From Tunicatimonas sp964551335 (GTDB lineage: Bacteria; Bacteroidota; Bacteroidia; Cytophagales; Cyclobacteriaceae): DNA of 64,000 nucleotides. Position 1 is the first letter of the stretch; the number at the start of each line of letters is the position of its first letter. Both the position numbers and the translations under genes were made by a program. The notes under the pieces are model-generated. The model did no database searches. It had not been told where the DNA came from and saw only the letters and a program-made list of their open reading frames with translations. Of the stretch, positions 1 to 9,391 are shown in pieces. The DNA is taken from the NCBI GenBank assembly GCA_964551335.1, contig CAZKCO010000001.1, positions 124,001 to 188,000 of the forward strand, in the 5' to 3' direction.

Positions 1-76
1 CGTGAAACAAGCAGAAAATGTTGACTGCCCAGAAGAGCTTCGTTGCTATTGGTTTATTCATGTATTAAAGCAATGA
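1..76 (+). CDS. Possible C-terminal tail of a plus-strand gene cut by the window edge
   Basis: A plus-strand frame is open from the window edge to a TGA at 74-76 and reads as about 24 residues rich in ordinary protein composition (it ends FIHVLKQ). It overlaps by 12 bases the stop end of the minus-strand gene that finishes at 65, so the two would converge. With so little sequence this could equally be chance read-through of a non-coding stretch. Confidence 0.25.
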   Translation, partial: VKQAENVDCPEELRCYWFIHVLKQ

Positions 77-919
77 ACGATTAGTAAGCCAGGCTTTTAC
101 CTCGTCTTTTGAGCAACTGCCGTATAGTTCACTAAAGAAGAGGTGTATCTGCTCGATGATACCTGCTTTGTTAGGTTCATCCTTCTTTGTGGCTTCAATA
201 ATCATGGTTGCCTGTTGCTGAAGCTGCTGATCCTCGACTATAACAATGGTGACTTCAGTAATAGGATAATCGTTTTGGTTTTTATGCTGGAAGAGTTCTG
301 AGTGAAAAACCTTCTGTTTCAGATCGCTAGAGTCTACCGATTTAAACAAAACTTCAGTCAGCAGTAGTTGTCCGTCTCGAGTAAAAACCTTCTGCTTTTT
401 GTCGTCGCTGCCTTCTAAAAAGAAATAGTGTTCTTGACCTGTTGGAAAATAGCCCTGATTATAATCGATGGCAATTGTGTCAAGTAGTAAATGAGGCGTT
501 TGGAAGAATATCTCGAAATCTTCCGGTTGATTAACAATACCCATACTGCCTCTGGTAAAGGTTGAACTTGTCAATGGAAGTAACTCTTGACTGTTAAGGG
601 CGATAATTTCTGAAAACAGATAATCCTTTTTATTAGTCTTTGGAGAGCGCAGTGTATTTGAATTCTGCGTTTGATGAGATTGTGAAGTTTTTTCATGCCC
701 TGGCTTAAGAACAACCTTTCCGGCTTTTTCATTGAGAAAAACAATTAGTGCTAAAGAATCCTCAAAGTTAAATTTTTGCCCCTCCGTATATTGATCTTGC
801 ATACGTACAGTATCTTCATTCTCGGTAGTCACATTTCCGACTACATGTAGAACGTAGTATTGTTGGGCATTCAAAGTAACCGGAATAAAGAATATAGCTA
901 AAACTAAAAGGTTCTTCAT
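65..919 (-). CDS. Secreted protein of unknown function
   Basis: I do not recognise this family. The reading frame extends to 955, but the ATG at 919 gives a clean signal peptide (MKNLLVLAIFF..LNAQ), so I take that start, about 284 residues. After the signal the protein begins with a beta-rich stretch (YYVLHVVGNV) that is followed by a polar Ser/Thr/Asn linker and a mixed alpha/beta second half. There is one late Cys (GSCSKDE). It would be exported to the periplasm or surface. It lies about 200 bp downstream of the C11 protease gene on the same strand, so the two may be co-transcribed. Function is open. Confidence 0.7.
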   Translation of the reverse strand: MKNLLVLAIFFIPVTLNAQQYYVLHVVGNVTTENEDTVRMQDQYTEGQKFNFEDSLALIVFLNEKAGKVVLKPGHEKTSQSHQTQNSNTLRSPKTNKKDYLFSEIIALNSQELLPLTSSTFTRGSMGIVNQPEDFEIFFQTPHLLLDTIAIDYNQGYFPTGQEHYFFLEGSDDKKQKVFTRDGQLLLTEVLFKSVDSSDLKQKVFHSELFQHKNQNDYPITEVTIVIVEDQQLQQQATMIIEATKKDEPNKAGIIEQIHLFFSELYGSCSKDEVKAWLTNRSLL

Positions 920-1123
920 GAATAGAATCAGCAGTTGCAGAAAACTATAATACAAAAATATCAGCTATCTTTAGTATTGGTAAATTGTTTTACTCTATTC
1001 CTTATAGAGAATAAGTGTATCTAAATTTCTATTGAAGGACTATAGTAAACTATAAGACCGGCTATATTAAGGAGGCTTCTATCAATTTTCGGAGGACTAC
1101 ATTGAACTGTGCTTTTCTGTTTC

Positions 1124-2191
1124 CTAGAATCTCTTATTATTTCCGTTTGTGAAATCGTGAAAAAAGAGTAAGTGTTCGTACTTTCCAAATTTTGAGGGGG
1201 GGGTTATGGAAAGACCAGAGTATTTACCAATCCACCCCTTTTTTGGGTTTTGTTTGTGTATCACAATAAGTTCGTTTTCAATAAAGTCTATCAATTCATT
1301 TCTAATTTTGATTCTAACGCTGTCGCTCACTTTAATCTGACATAGAAAGGATATTATGTCCCAATAATCTTCACCTAAATAATTTACGGATATAGGTTCT
1401 GATATAATAGACAACTGGTTTTGATAGTAATCTATAAACCTTCTATACTTAGCTTTAAATTCTAGTAATTTCGAATTACTCAAACAAGTGTAAGAGTTAT
1501 ACATATCTTCTCTTTCGTAATCACATATCAGATTTGCTATGTCAAGTCCGCTTTTGTTGGGGTTATTACAAATATCTTCAAAAAGGTTTTTATAATAATA
1601 GTTTGGCGCCCCTAAAACCGTTTGTGACGAAAGAGTATATTCTGCAACATCTTTAAACTCATATAGTGGTTCGATAGAGCCTTTTGTACAAACTTGCAAA
1701 AAAAGTAAATCAATTTTTTTGTTTTGCTTTAGACAAAAATTGCCAAGAGTATGCCTAATACTATCTACTCTCAAAAAAGATTTTTTTGGCCATTCGTCTA
1801 AACAGAGCTCATCTAATTTACCGCCATGATTTAAAAAAATTACTGAGCTCTTTTTAAATTCAAAATTTGAGGCGACCCAATTTAGGTATTGTTCATAGCT
1901 TTCTACCTTCGCAGAGTTTTCATTTTTAATGTGAGACTTAATAATATTATTTTTGGTGATAATGTACCTATACATTCCAGTTGTATCCCTAAAATCTGCT
2001 TGAACTACGGCAAGCACCTCATCTGAGGTAATGCCTTCCTTTATCATACTAATAATGTCCTCACCTAAATAAGATAGATTATTGTCATATGGCATATAAT
2101 AGATAAATATCCAATTAGCCGAAAGGATCTGCTGACTGAATGAATTATTTGATACTAATTGGAAAATAATGAGTACTAATATTTTTTTCAT
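1124..2191 (-). CDS. Clostripain-like (peptidase C11 family) secreted cysteine protease
   Basis: The protein shows the C11 layout: an N-terminal core strand (WIFIYYMPYDNNL), then the His motif FLNHGG (His at about residue 122), then the Cys motif LQVCTKGSIEPLYE (Cys at about 168) followed by VAEYTLSSQ. In classical members the Cys motif is DAC-x-MG; here the Asp is Gln, but the Cys is kept, so activity is plausible and specificity may differ. The ATG at 2191 gives a signal peptide ending near FSQ; an upstream in-frame ATG at 2206 is less likely. The C-terminus contains GLSI and a poly-C run at 1196-1203 in the coding strand. C11 enzymes cleave after basic residues and share the caspase fold, which fits the caspase/CHAT genes around it. 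Confidence 0.8.
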   Translation of the reverse strand: MKKILVLIIFQLVSNNSFSQQILSANWIFIYYMPYDNNLSYLGEDIISMIKEGITSDEVLAVVQADFRDTTGMYRYIITKNNIIKSHIKNENSAKVESYEQYLNWVASNFEFKKSSVIFLNHGGKLDELCLDEWPKKSFLRVDSIRHTLGNFCLKQNKKIDLLFLQVCTKGSIEPLYEFKDVAEYTLSSQTVLGAPNYYYKNLFEDICNNPNKSGLDIANLICDYEREDMYNSYTCLSNSKLLEFKAKYRRFIDYYQNQLSIISEPISVNYLGEDYWDIISFLCQIKVSDSVRIKIRNELIDFIENELIVIHKQNPKKGWIGKYSGLSITPPSKFGKYEHLLFFHDFTNGNNKRF

Positions 2192-2691
2192 TGCACTGTT
2201 AAACATAAAAAGCTAAATTCCTTGGATGATTGATCGAGATATATCATTTCTCATCAAATCAAGATATAACTATTTTCTAAATGTGGTATTACATTAACTG
2301 TAGTCTACAGTATGTATAAATAAATACTGGTAGATCCCAGTTACCTTTACAAAATAGTTATTTTTAAAATAATATTTCTAAATGCAATCTAGCAAATTAC
2401 CCATTTTTTTTACTCTTGATCTATCCAATTTTCCAGGGAGGTTAAGATAGGAAAGGATAATGCAAAGTTGATAATCTAGAAAAGTTGTCAAGTAGGCTTT
2501 GAAAATTGGTAACAAAGCATTTGATAAAAGCTATGCAAGAGAGTTGCTGGACATGTTCGGTAATTTTTTTCTCTTCATTAAATAGTTAGAAAATCCAATT
2601 CAAAAGCGACTTGCTTATTTTACCGTCTCATTTGAAAGGATAGGTATATTTCCGATATTCAGCCTGGTCAAATTGTATAAATGAACACTGC
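2192..2691. other. 500-bp AT-rich intergenic region upstream of the first sigma factor
   Basis: The region separates the divergent C11 gene and the sigma factor gene and should hold both promoters. I see no open frame of note and no clear terminator. A GGTAAC sequence lies near 2519 with a GCTAT about two bases further away than in the promoter class described elsewhere in this window, so I do not call it. TTGATCGAGAT near 2230 recurs near 15857, meaning unknown. Confidence 0.4.
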
Positions 2692-3258
2692 ATGTCCGAA
2701 GAGGAACTAATCAAACGACTAAGAGCGAAAGATTCGGAAGGGTTTCGTTATTTAATGAAGTATTATCCAATGTGTCGGAAAATGATGCGTAACTATAGAT
2801 TGGACGATGCATCTTCACAAGACATTTTTCAGGAGAGCCAGATTGTACTTTACGAGAATTTACAAAATGATAATTTTATATTTACTTCAAAAGTAAGCTC
2901 CTATCTCTACGCTGTTTGCCAAAATATGGCTAAGGCGCATAGTCGTAAAAAAAGCAGAACGGAGTCAATTGTTGTTCCGATCGAAGCAGATGATATTGGA
3001 ATACTCGATAATAGTCAGGTTAAATCAGACCAACAGCTTTACCAAGAATTTGAAAATGAACTTCCTGACGAAGACGAACTGTATGAAGCTATTGTAAATT
3101 TAGGGCACCCGTGTCAGGAAATATTATCAATGTTTTACTATCATAGATTTCGTATGAAAGAAATCATGGAAGAGCAGGGGTACCCGAACGAGAATGCAGC
3201 TCGACAGGCGAAAAAAAGATGTTTTGACCGACTTAAAAATACTTTCTTAAATGATTGA
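2692..3258 (+). CDS. ECF-type RNA polymerase sigma factor (first of three)
   Basis: This 188-residue protein has the two-domain ECF architecture. Region 2 covers about residues 5-90 (a DIFQESQIVLYENL core-binding helix and a SYLYAVCQNM segment), and region 4 covers about 120-185 with the LGHPCQEIL helix and a recognition segment around GYPNENAARQAKKRC. The LG-x-PC-x-E signature and the GY..NAA..K..C ending are shared with the two other sigma factors of this window at 24524 and 56843, so they form one family. The stop overlaps the start of the next gene, the usual sign of translational coupling to an anti-sigma factor. It should direct polymerase to promoters of its regulon; which ones is not known. 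Confidence 0.9.
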   Translation: MSEEELIKRLRAKDSEGFRYLMKYYPMCRKMMRNYRLDDASSQDIFQESQIVLYENLQNDNFIFTSKVSSYLYAVCQNMAKAHSRKKSRTESIVVPIEADDIGILDNSQVKSDQQLYQEFENELPDEDELYEAIVNLGHPCQEILSMFYYHRFRMKEIMEEQGYPNENAARQAKKRCFDRLKNTFLND

Positions 3259-3934
3259 CGACGAGAACCGAACCGATTTAATTGACCAGTATCTGGATGA
3301 AGAATTGAGTGGGGAAGCACTTCGAGAGTTTGAAGAACGGATGGATAGCGACTCAGACTTTCGTAAGGAAGTGGCGCTACAGCAAAAGATTGTTCATACC
3401 ATCAAGGAAAAGGAGCGAAATGAGTTGAGGAATACTATTAAACAACTTTTTGAAGAAGAGATAGATAGCAAAAATTTGCCCCACACAGGTAAATCGGAGG
3501 ATCAAGGAGAAGTAGACGATACGGATGATGATGGAAAAGTGGTAAACATGCCTCCCTCTACTACTCCCCTCTGGCGCTACGCCGCTATCGCCGCCGCTAT
3601 TTTCATTTTGATAGTGGCCGCAATATTCCTTTTCGACAGTCAGCCAAGTAACAACGATCCTCAATTTGCTTACCTGGAAGTAACTGTTCCACCTGGCAGT
3701 AGAGGCGGAACTGATCTACCAGTACCTGATTTGTTAGCAGTGGAAGTTATCTCTCGGCACCCAGAATACAGCTTCCACTACCAACTGGGCGATACGCTCA
3801 AGCTATACGGAGAATTCAGCATAGACGATTTAACAATCTACTATGAACCAAATGCTGAACAGTATCTTCTACTGATGGATGATACAGAATATTCTCTGGA
3901 TACCACCTCCGACGTGGTACCACTTCGCCAGTAA
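3251..3934 (+). CDS. Membrane anti-sigma factor partner of the upstream sigma factor
   Basis: The gene overlaps the sigma gene by 8 bases. Residues 1-80 form a cytoplasmic helical domain (LIDQYLDEELSGEALREF, then EVALQQKIVHTIKE), as in Bacteroidota anti-sigma factors. A single membrane segment follows at about 108-127 (YAAIAAAIFILIVAAIF), then a periplasmic domain of about 95 residues rich in beta strands. It presumably holds the sigma factor at the membrane and releases it on a signal or after proteolysis. The N-terminal domain is clearly homologous to the short protein at 24306-24527. The gene converges on the CHAT protease gene 65 bp away. A substrate relationship between the two is a hypothesis only. 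Confidence 0.85.
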   Translation: MIDDENRTDLIDQYLDEELSGEALREFEERMDSDSDFRKEVALQQKIVHTIKEKERNELRNTIKQLFEEEIDSKNLPHTGKSEDQGEVDDTDDDGKVVNMPPSTTPLWRYAAIAAAIFILIVAAIFLFDSQPSNNDPQFAYLEVTVPPGSRGGTDLPVPDLLAVEVISRHPEYSFHYQLGDTLKLYGEFSIDDLTIYYEPNAEQYLLLMDDTEYSLDTTSDVVPLRQ

Positions 3935-3999
3935 ATTCGTTCAAAAAGAAACTGGCTCAACTTTGAAGTGACCTGACCATCTACTGTGTAAGAGAATAA

Positions 4000-6735
4000 T
4001 TATTCTACCAATGTAAACGCAGCCCAGTGGTAAGGATCGTAGTTCTCCCGCATCTGCTGCTGAGCCTTACGGAAAGACTCTCTAATGGGCAGCTTTTCCA
4101 GCAAATAAAACTGGTAAAATAGCTGCATCATTTCCTGAGTTTCTGAATCGGGAACTGGCCACAGGCTCATAATGATTTTTTGAGCTCCTGCTTCACGCAA
4201 CGCTCGCTGTAGACCGTAGACCCCTTCGCTGCCACGAATCTGACCCAAGCCGGTTTCACAGGCGGAAAGCACGACCAGTTGAGTTTGATGTAAATCAAGT
4301 TGAGCGGTTTCCGTAGCAAGCAGAATTCCATCATCTGCCTTGACTGACTGTTCACGGTCTTTCCAGTTTTGGTTAGCACCAGCAAACGCTAATCCGCTGA
4401 GTAGCATTGCTTCATCATCCGAAGTTCGGGTATTTGTATCAGTAGCATCCTCGAAAAAACCATGAGTAGCGATGTGCAAAATGCTGGGGGAAGCTAGTTG
4501 ACTAACGGCTTCTTCTGAGGCATCCGCTTCGGTGAAAAGGTCAGAATCTATACCTTGCTCTTTTAATAGATTAGCAATAGCTTCTATTTCTTCCTTCGTC
4601 CCAGGCAGGTATTCAAATTTCCCTTCTGAATTAGAAGAGTCATTTTGAGTATTTGTTTCTGACTCAGGTGGTGTACCATAGCGAATACCACCGAATAGAG
4701 CTGCATTTTGGGGAGAAGCTTCCAAAGATTGTATTGAGATTTGCCTTGTGCTACTTAGCTGCCGTAGATCGTAACGATCCAGTAGTAAGCCTTTCGGATG
4801 AGGCAGGGCGGCAAAAGCTACCTGGTGAAGAATACCAGCCGGTGAAAAATGAACCACCTGGGTGTTCTGTAAAAATGGCTCTAAAGGTTTCCACACTAAC
4901 TGATATAATTCATCTCCGGTAAGATTTTTATTGACGGGTGAGGCCCCTCTTGCTGGATATATCTGCTGGACTGAGTTATCATCATCGAGCAGACTATCGA
5001 GTTGCGACTGCTGCGCCAAAGGAATGAAATGCGGGTGAACCTCGCCGGGAAGGAGCAAGACGGCCGCATAGGTACGTAAACTATCTATTTCTTTAATGGA
5101 AGCAGTAGGTTGGTTTTTGGGAGTAAGATTTTGCGGGAGATTGTTAAAGTAAACAAATTCTACAGCAGCTTCGCCTTCTTTAAGTTGCTGCTGTATTGTC
5201 TTCCAGTCGGTTTGCAAGAGATCTTGGGCGTTACGATTCAGTTCCTTTTCCAGTAAATCCAATCGTTGTTCAAGGGCAGGATCTTCTATGTCCTTCTGAA
5301 CCTGTTGTCTTTTAAGAGCTAGCCATAGCTCCACTATTTTATGTAAGTAAACATTATCTGAATTTTGCGCGGAAACTCTCAAATTGCGTTTTTTCTCCAA
5401 GAGCATACCTTTATCCTGCAAAGCGGTGTTGTAGGCGTAGTTGGCCAGTTCAGGATGTTGCTGAAAGTGTCTCATCACAAAGTTATGCAGCATCGCTGAG
5501 TTGAAGAAGATTTGGTTTTCGGCAGCAGTAAGATACTGCATATCATTACTGGCATAGTCTTCCTCTTCTTCCATTTCTTCACCGTAAGGTGAGAGTTCTC
5601 CTTGTTGATATAACAGTAGAATCTCCGTTAAGGCATCTTTATACTGTCGGTAGAAATCAGCAGATTTAGCTATAGCTCCATGGGCTTCGTAGAACCGGGC
5701 CAATTGAATGTACACATCGCCGTGCGAGCTCCACTTAATCTTTCCCTGGATTTGGTCTCGCTGCTGGAGCTTTTCCAGCAATTGAACTTCCAACGCTGCC
5801 TTTTCTTCTTCATTCAATTGATTAAATCGTTGCATCTTTTCCTCGAATTCCCGGCGGCCAATCGTATTTTTCTCCTGGTAACCAATTGGAGTGAAGGCTC
5901 GATTGATATCGTCGGCGGTGGATTCTGATTCAGCTTCTTCAGCTAAGGCCAAAGCCTCGTCGGGTGAGCTGTCTTCGTCTAATCCCTGAAGCCCCTTAAG
6001 CAGTGGTAGAAAAGAAGATATTAGGCTGTTGTCACCCATCTTAAGCAATTGTTGTATAGCGTCTTCATCGCTAAGGTCTCCTCCTTCGGCAAGTTTCATG
6101 AGTTCGGCCAAGTCATTGGCTCCTTCTTCACCGTGCATGGCACCATACATCTCCAAAGCCACCTGATCGTCGTCCTCTTCGCCCTGTTCTTCATATTTCT
6201 CCATTATTTCAGCTCCAGCGGCCATTTTGCGATGGAAAGCCTGCGGATCTAATACGGAAGCTTTGCCTAGCATTCGTAAAATAGGGTCATCGGATTCACG
6301 CATTAACTCAGTCATAGTAGCTCCACTAAGCAGAGTACTAAACAATTGCGTATCCAACCAACTTTTATACAGCAAATGCTTGAGTAGCGAATCTTCGGGA
6401 AGCTTATACGCTTGGGTTTGCATTTTCTCTCTTATCTGTGCAGCTTTGCTTTCCTGCTGGGTATAGTGGTGACTTATCCAGTAATGATACTGTAGGTTTA
6501 GATAAGGTACACTGTTAGCTCCGTGTTGGCGCGCTACTTCTGGAAGCTCTTTTTCCAAATTGACAATCGCTTTATCAAACTCGCCTCCTAACATATGCAA
6601 ACGATGAAGAGAGATTTCTGATGTATCATTCCCGGCAAACTCATCTGGCCACTCCATTACTTGGCTAAAGCCCATTGTAGCACCAGTGCCCAATACGCTA
6701 CTAAGTATAAGAATTCTTAGAAATAAATCTTTCAT
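4000..6735 (-). CDS. Secreted CHAT-domain protease with helical N-terminal region
   Basis: This is a 911-residue protein. A signal peptide (MKDLFLRILILSSVLG..GFSQ) is followed by an alpha-helical, acidic region up to about 530, with a degenerate TPR-like character, and a C-terminal CHAT domain at about 545-911. The catalytic dyad is visible: His at about 758 in HIATHGFF and Cys at about 826 in LSACETGLG, followed by the family motif GSEGVYGLQRAL and MSLWPVPD. The protein ends WAAFTLVE, the same as the CHAT proteins at 25433 and 28233, so these three are paralogues. CHAT is a caspase-clan cysteine protease domain, the same as in the TPR-CHAT subunit of Craspase. The gene converges on a sigma/anti-sigma pair. 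Confidence 0.9.
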   Translation of the reverse strand: MKDLFLRILILSSVLGTGATMGFSQVMEWPDEFAGNDTSEISLHRLHMLGGEFDKAIVNLEKELPEVARQHGANSVPYLNLQYHYWISHHYTQQESKAAQIREKMQTQAYKLPEDSLLKHLLYKSWLDTQLFSTLLSGATMTELMRESDDPILRMLGKASVLDPQAFHRKMAAGAEIMEKYEEQGEEDDDQVALEMYGAMHGEEGANDLAELMKLAEGGDLSDEDAIQQLLKMGDNSLISSFLPLLKGLQGLDEDSSPDEALALAEEAESESTADDINRAFTPIGYQEKNTIGRREFEEKMQRFNQLNEEEKAALEVQLLEKLQQRDQIQGKIKWSSHGDVYIQLARFYEAHGAIAKSADFYRQYKDALTEILLLYQQGELSPYGEEMEEEEDYASNDMQYLTAAENQIFFNSAMLHNFVMRHFQQHPELANYAYNTALQDKGMLLEKKRNLRVSAQNSDNVYLHKIVELWLALKRQQVQKDIEDPALEQRLDLLEKELNRNAQDLLQTDWKTIQQQLKEGEAAVEFVYFNNLPQNLTPKNQPTASIKEIDSLRTYAAVLLLPGEVHPHFIPLAQQSQLDSLLDDDNSVQQIYPARGASPVNKNLTGDELYQLVWKPLEPFLQNTQVVHFSPAGILHQVAFAALPHPKGLLLDRYDLRQLSSTRQISIQSLEASPQNAALFGGIRYGTPPESETNTQNDSSNSEGKFEYLPGTKEEIEAIANLLKEQGIDSDLFTEADASEEAVSQLASPSILHIATHGFFEDATDTNTRTSDDEAMLLSGLAFAGANQNWKDREQSVKADDGILLATETAQLDLHQTQLVVLSACETGLGQIRGSEGVYGLQRALREAGAQKIIMSLWPVPDSETQEMMQLFYQFYLLEKLPIRESFRKAQQQMRENYDPYHWAAFTLVE

Positions 6736-7204
6736 TGTGGTAGGAGGTTAGACTGAGTCGTAAGTACGTTTCTTCTGAATATGTAGACAAAAATATAATT
6801 GGTTAATATAGTCTCAGAACAGCGTTTTTAACAAAGAATTATTAATAATTTTTCTACTCTTTAAATGTCTGGCTGATCGACCTGTTTGATCTGATCGTCA
6901 TTTTGTGAGAAAGAAATATTATTTGGTGAGAGATATAGGCTACTTTATCAGATTTTCTGCTGGCTTGACTGATCAGCATCTACTACTGGTTTTAATGGTA
7001 GGCAAGTTAATGCCCATTTCTACAGTGGTAAATTATTACTAAAAAAATGCGTAATATTTTGATTAACTGGCCAAAAACTAGTAGCATTAACCGTATTTAA
7101 TTTCGTTTTTTATCCTGATACGACTAGTAAATAACGAATGATATGTTTCTCCTAGAATCATCTATGCAAATCGGATTGTATAGCTAAGATTATCACCAAA
7201 AACA
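6736..7204. promoter_or_regulatory. Divergent intergenic region between the CHAT gene and the caspase operon
   Basis: No gene is visible in these 469 bases. On minus, TATTTTTG (complement at 6788-6795) fits the Bacteroidota -7 element TAnnTTTG about 55 bases upstream of the CHAT start, but I see no good -33 partner. Several TGATC copies cluster at about 6872-6895 and 6969-6977 (TGATCGACC, TGATCTGATCG, TGATCAGC), which could be an operator. Support is weak for each element. Confidence 0.3.
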
Positions 7205-9379
7205 ATGATACAACCTTTAAGCGCTCATCCAACCTGGCTAGCTATCACAATAGCCCTTCTTACCCTAAGCTGTCTCAGTGCTACCATGTCACCGCCGGAG
7301 CAAGCGGAAGCACCTGATATCACTGATGTTTCCGGAACGCAAAACGCAGAAGCAAAAGGCAATTCCGAGGAAGCTCGGAAAGAAAAACCTCTTCTAACCG
7401 CAGTTGATCCAAATAAGATTGCGTTGATTATTGCGATTGGCCAGTACGATCCGGCTACTGGCTGGGATAACATTGCTTCAACTAATGATATCCCCCTAAT
7501 CAAAGCTACCTTAGCCGCCCAGGGATTCGATACCGTTAATAATGTTGCAATTATACGAGATCAGCAGGCTACCCGCGCCGGTATTGCTCAATCTATTCAG
7601 CAGCATTTGGTGGAGAAAGCGCAACCGGGTAGTATTGCCATTTTCCATTATTCGGGTCATGGCCAGCAGGTGTTTGACGATAATGGGGAAGAACTTGATG
7701 GTTTTGATGAAGCCTTGGTGCCTTACGATGCTCCCCAGAAGGTTGAAGGGCCTACTGCCGATTATAAGGGAGAAAAACACTTGCGGGACGATGAGTTAGG
7801 TTCATTGTTAAGCCAAGTGCGTCAGAAGATTGGCCCTTCCGGTGATCTAATTGTGATACTGGATGCTTGTCACTCGGGTACGGCTACCCGGGGGGAACTC
7901 ACCCACGTTCGCGGTACTAAAACTAAAATTGCTCCCAAGGGATATCAACCGTCTCAGACCCGAGGCCAGAATGAAGGGTGGAATGAAACCGGTGAGGGCG
8001 ATCAGCTATCCCCGATGGTCGTGATAAGCGGGGCGGGGGCCAATCAACTTAACTACGAAGCCCAGGATGAGAATGGGAACCGGGTAGGTTCACTCTCCTA
8101 CGCTCTAAGCCGCACCCTTAGCAACGCCGAAGCTAACACGTCTTATCGTGGGCTGTTTGACAAAATCATGGTGGATATGAGTTCGCTGGCCCCTCGCCAG
8201 ACTCCGCAAATAGAGGGAGATCTGGACCGGCAGATTCTGGGTGGACAGGCAGTATCTCAATTGGACTACTACACGATAAAAGAGCGCTACGATGAGAAGA
8301 ACATTACCATCAAAGGAGGGCAACTTTACGGGATTTATGAAGACACAGAAGTAGCTCTCTACGATATTGATACCCAGGACACTACCGGCGTAGCTCCCAA
8401 AGCAACCGGTCGGGTAATGGCTTCCTATTTACAGGAAAGTGATGTGCTACTGGATAAAGGTTTAAGCAAAAATGAAGTAGAGAACTCTTGGGTGTTTATT
8501 ACCAGTAAGAACTTTGGAGACATGCAGGTAAAGGTGAGGCTGGACATCCGGGATAACGATGCGTTTGCTAAAGCCTTAAAGAAGGAGTTTGCAGAAGCGC
8601 CTCTTATTCAGGAAACCTCTGACGACCCAGAGCTGCTGGTTGAGATGAATACGGAATATACCCAAGAGCAAGGATCCAATGCCCTGCAAATTATTACGGC
8701 ACATGATTATGTAATTTATGAGAATGACGTTCCGGAAGCTCGTATTCCGACCATTGCTGAGGATGTAACTGAAAAGATCATTTCGTACGCCCAGGCATCC
8801 TTTCTCCGCAATCTGGAGATGGAGGCTGAGGATATTCATGTATCCTTTGAGGTGATTCCTATTGAAGCCGAACAACAAGGCCGACGGGTGGTTGAAACCC
8901 GCTCCATACCAATAAAGGAAAAAACCAACGAGGAAGGCATACTGGTTCTTTACGAGAGCGACTATATCAAATTGCGTGTTATCAACCACGGGCTGAAGAA
9001 AGCCTACTTCGCCCTGCTGGATATTCAACCGGATAATGTGATTAATGCCTTGATACCCAACAACGGTAGAACGGCCGCAGAGTACGTGGTTGCGGCGGGT
9101 GATACTTTGGTTCTCAGCGATATTTTTCAGATTGGCCGACCCTTCGGTACGGAAAACTTTAAGCTGATTGCCACCGCTAAGCCCTTTGAAATTGGCCCCA
9201 TTGTTACTACCCGAGGGGGGGCTACCGACTGTGGTGAAAACATATCTCCTCTGGAAAAACTGTTTTGCGATACATACAAGACCGAGCGGATGAAAAATCG
9301 GGGAGCGAGTACCCCCAATGTGCCTCCTTCATCAGGCCATATTGAGAGTTTGATTTTTAGGATAGAAGAAGCAGAGTAA
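7205..9379 (+). CDS. Caspase-family (C14, metacaspase-like) lipoprotein
   Basis: This 724-residue protein starts with a hydrophobic segment and a probable lipobox (ALLTLSC), so it is likely an inner- or outer-membrane lipoprotein. A caspase-like p20 domain spans about 70-340: NKIALIIAIGQYD begins it, the catalytic His is at about 152 in HYSGHGQQ and the Cys at about 222 in LDACHSG. The long C-terminal part (about 380-724) contains regions resembling the extra beta domains found in bacterial caspase-like proteins, but I cannot name them. It lies 12 bp upstream of the WD40-caspase gene, so the two are almost certainly one operon. The basic P1 preference of metacaspases is known for the family but not shown for this protein. 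Confidence 0.87.
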   Translation: MIQPLSAHPTWLAITIALLTLSCLSATMSPPEQAEAPDITDVSGTQNAEAKGNSEEARKEKPLLTAVDPNKIALIIAIGQYDPATGWDNIASTNDIPLIKATLAAQGFDTVNNVAIIRDQQATRAGIAQSIQQHLVEKAQPGSIAIFHYSGHGQQVFDDNGEELDGFDEALVPYDAPQKVEGPTADYKGEKHLRDDELGSLLSQVRQKIGPSGDLIVILDACHSGTATRGELTHVRGTKTKIAPKGYQPSQTRGQNEGWNETGEGDQLSPMVVISGAGANQLNYEAQDENGNRVGSLSYALSRTLSNAEANTSYRGLFDKIMVDMSSLAPRQTPQIEGDLDRQILGGQAVSQLDYYTIKERYDEKNITIKGGQLYGIYEDTEVALYDIDTQDTTGVAPKATGRVMASYLQESDVLLDKGLSKNEVENSWVFITSKNFGDMQVKVRLDIRDNDAFAKALKKEFAEAPLIQETSDDPELLVEMNTEYTQEQGSNALQIITAHDYVIYENDVPEARIPTIAEDVTEKIISYAQASFLRNLEMEAEDIHVSFEVIPIEAEQQGRRVVETRSIPIKEKTNEEGILVLYESDYIKLRVINHGLKKAYFALLDIQPDNVINALIPNNGRTAAEYVVAAGDTLVLSDIFQIGRPFGTENFKLIATAKPFEIGPIVTTRGGATDCGENISPLEKLFCDTYKTERMKNRGASTPNVPPSSGHIESLIFRIEEAE

Positions 9380-9391
9380 TTTGAAGGTTCT

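Noticed and set aside
2517..2545. GGTAAC upstream of the first sigma gene
   Set aside because: The second element is two bases too far, so it does not fit the fixed spacing of the other sites.
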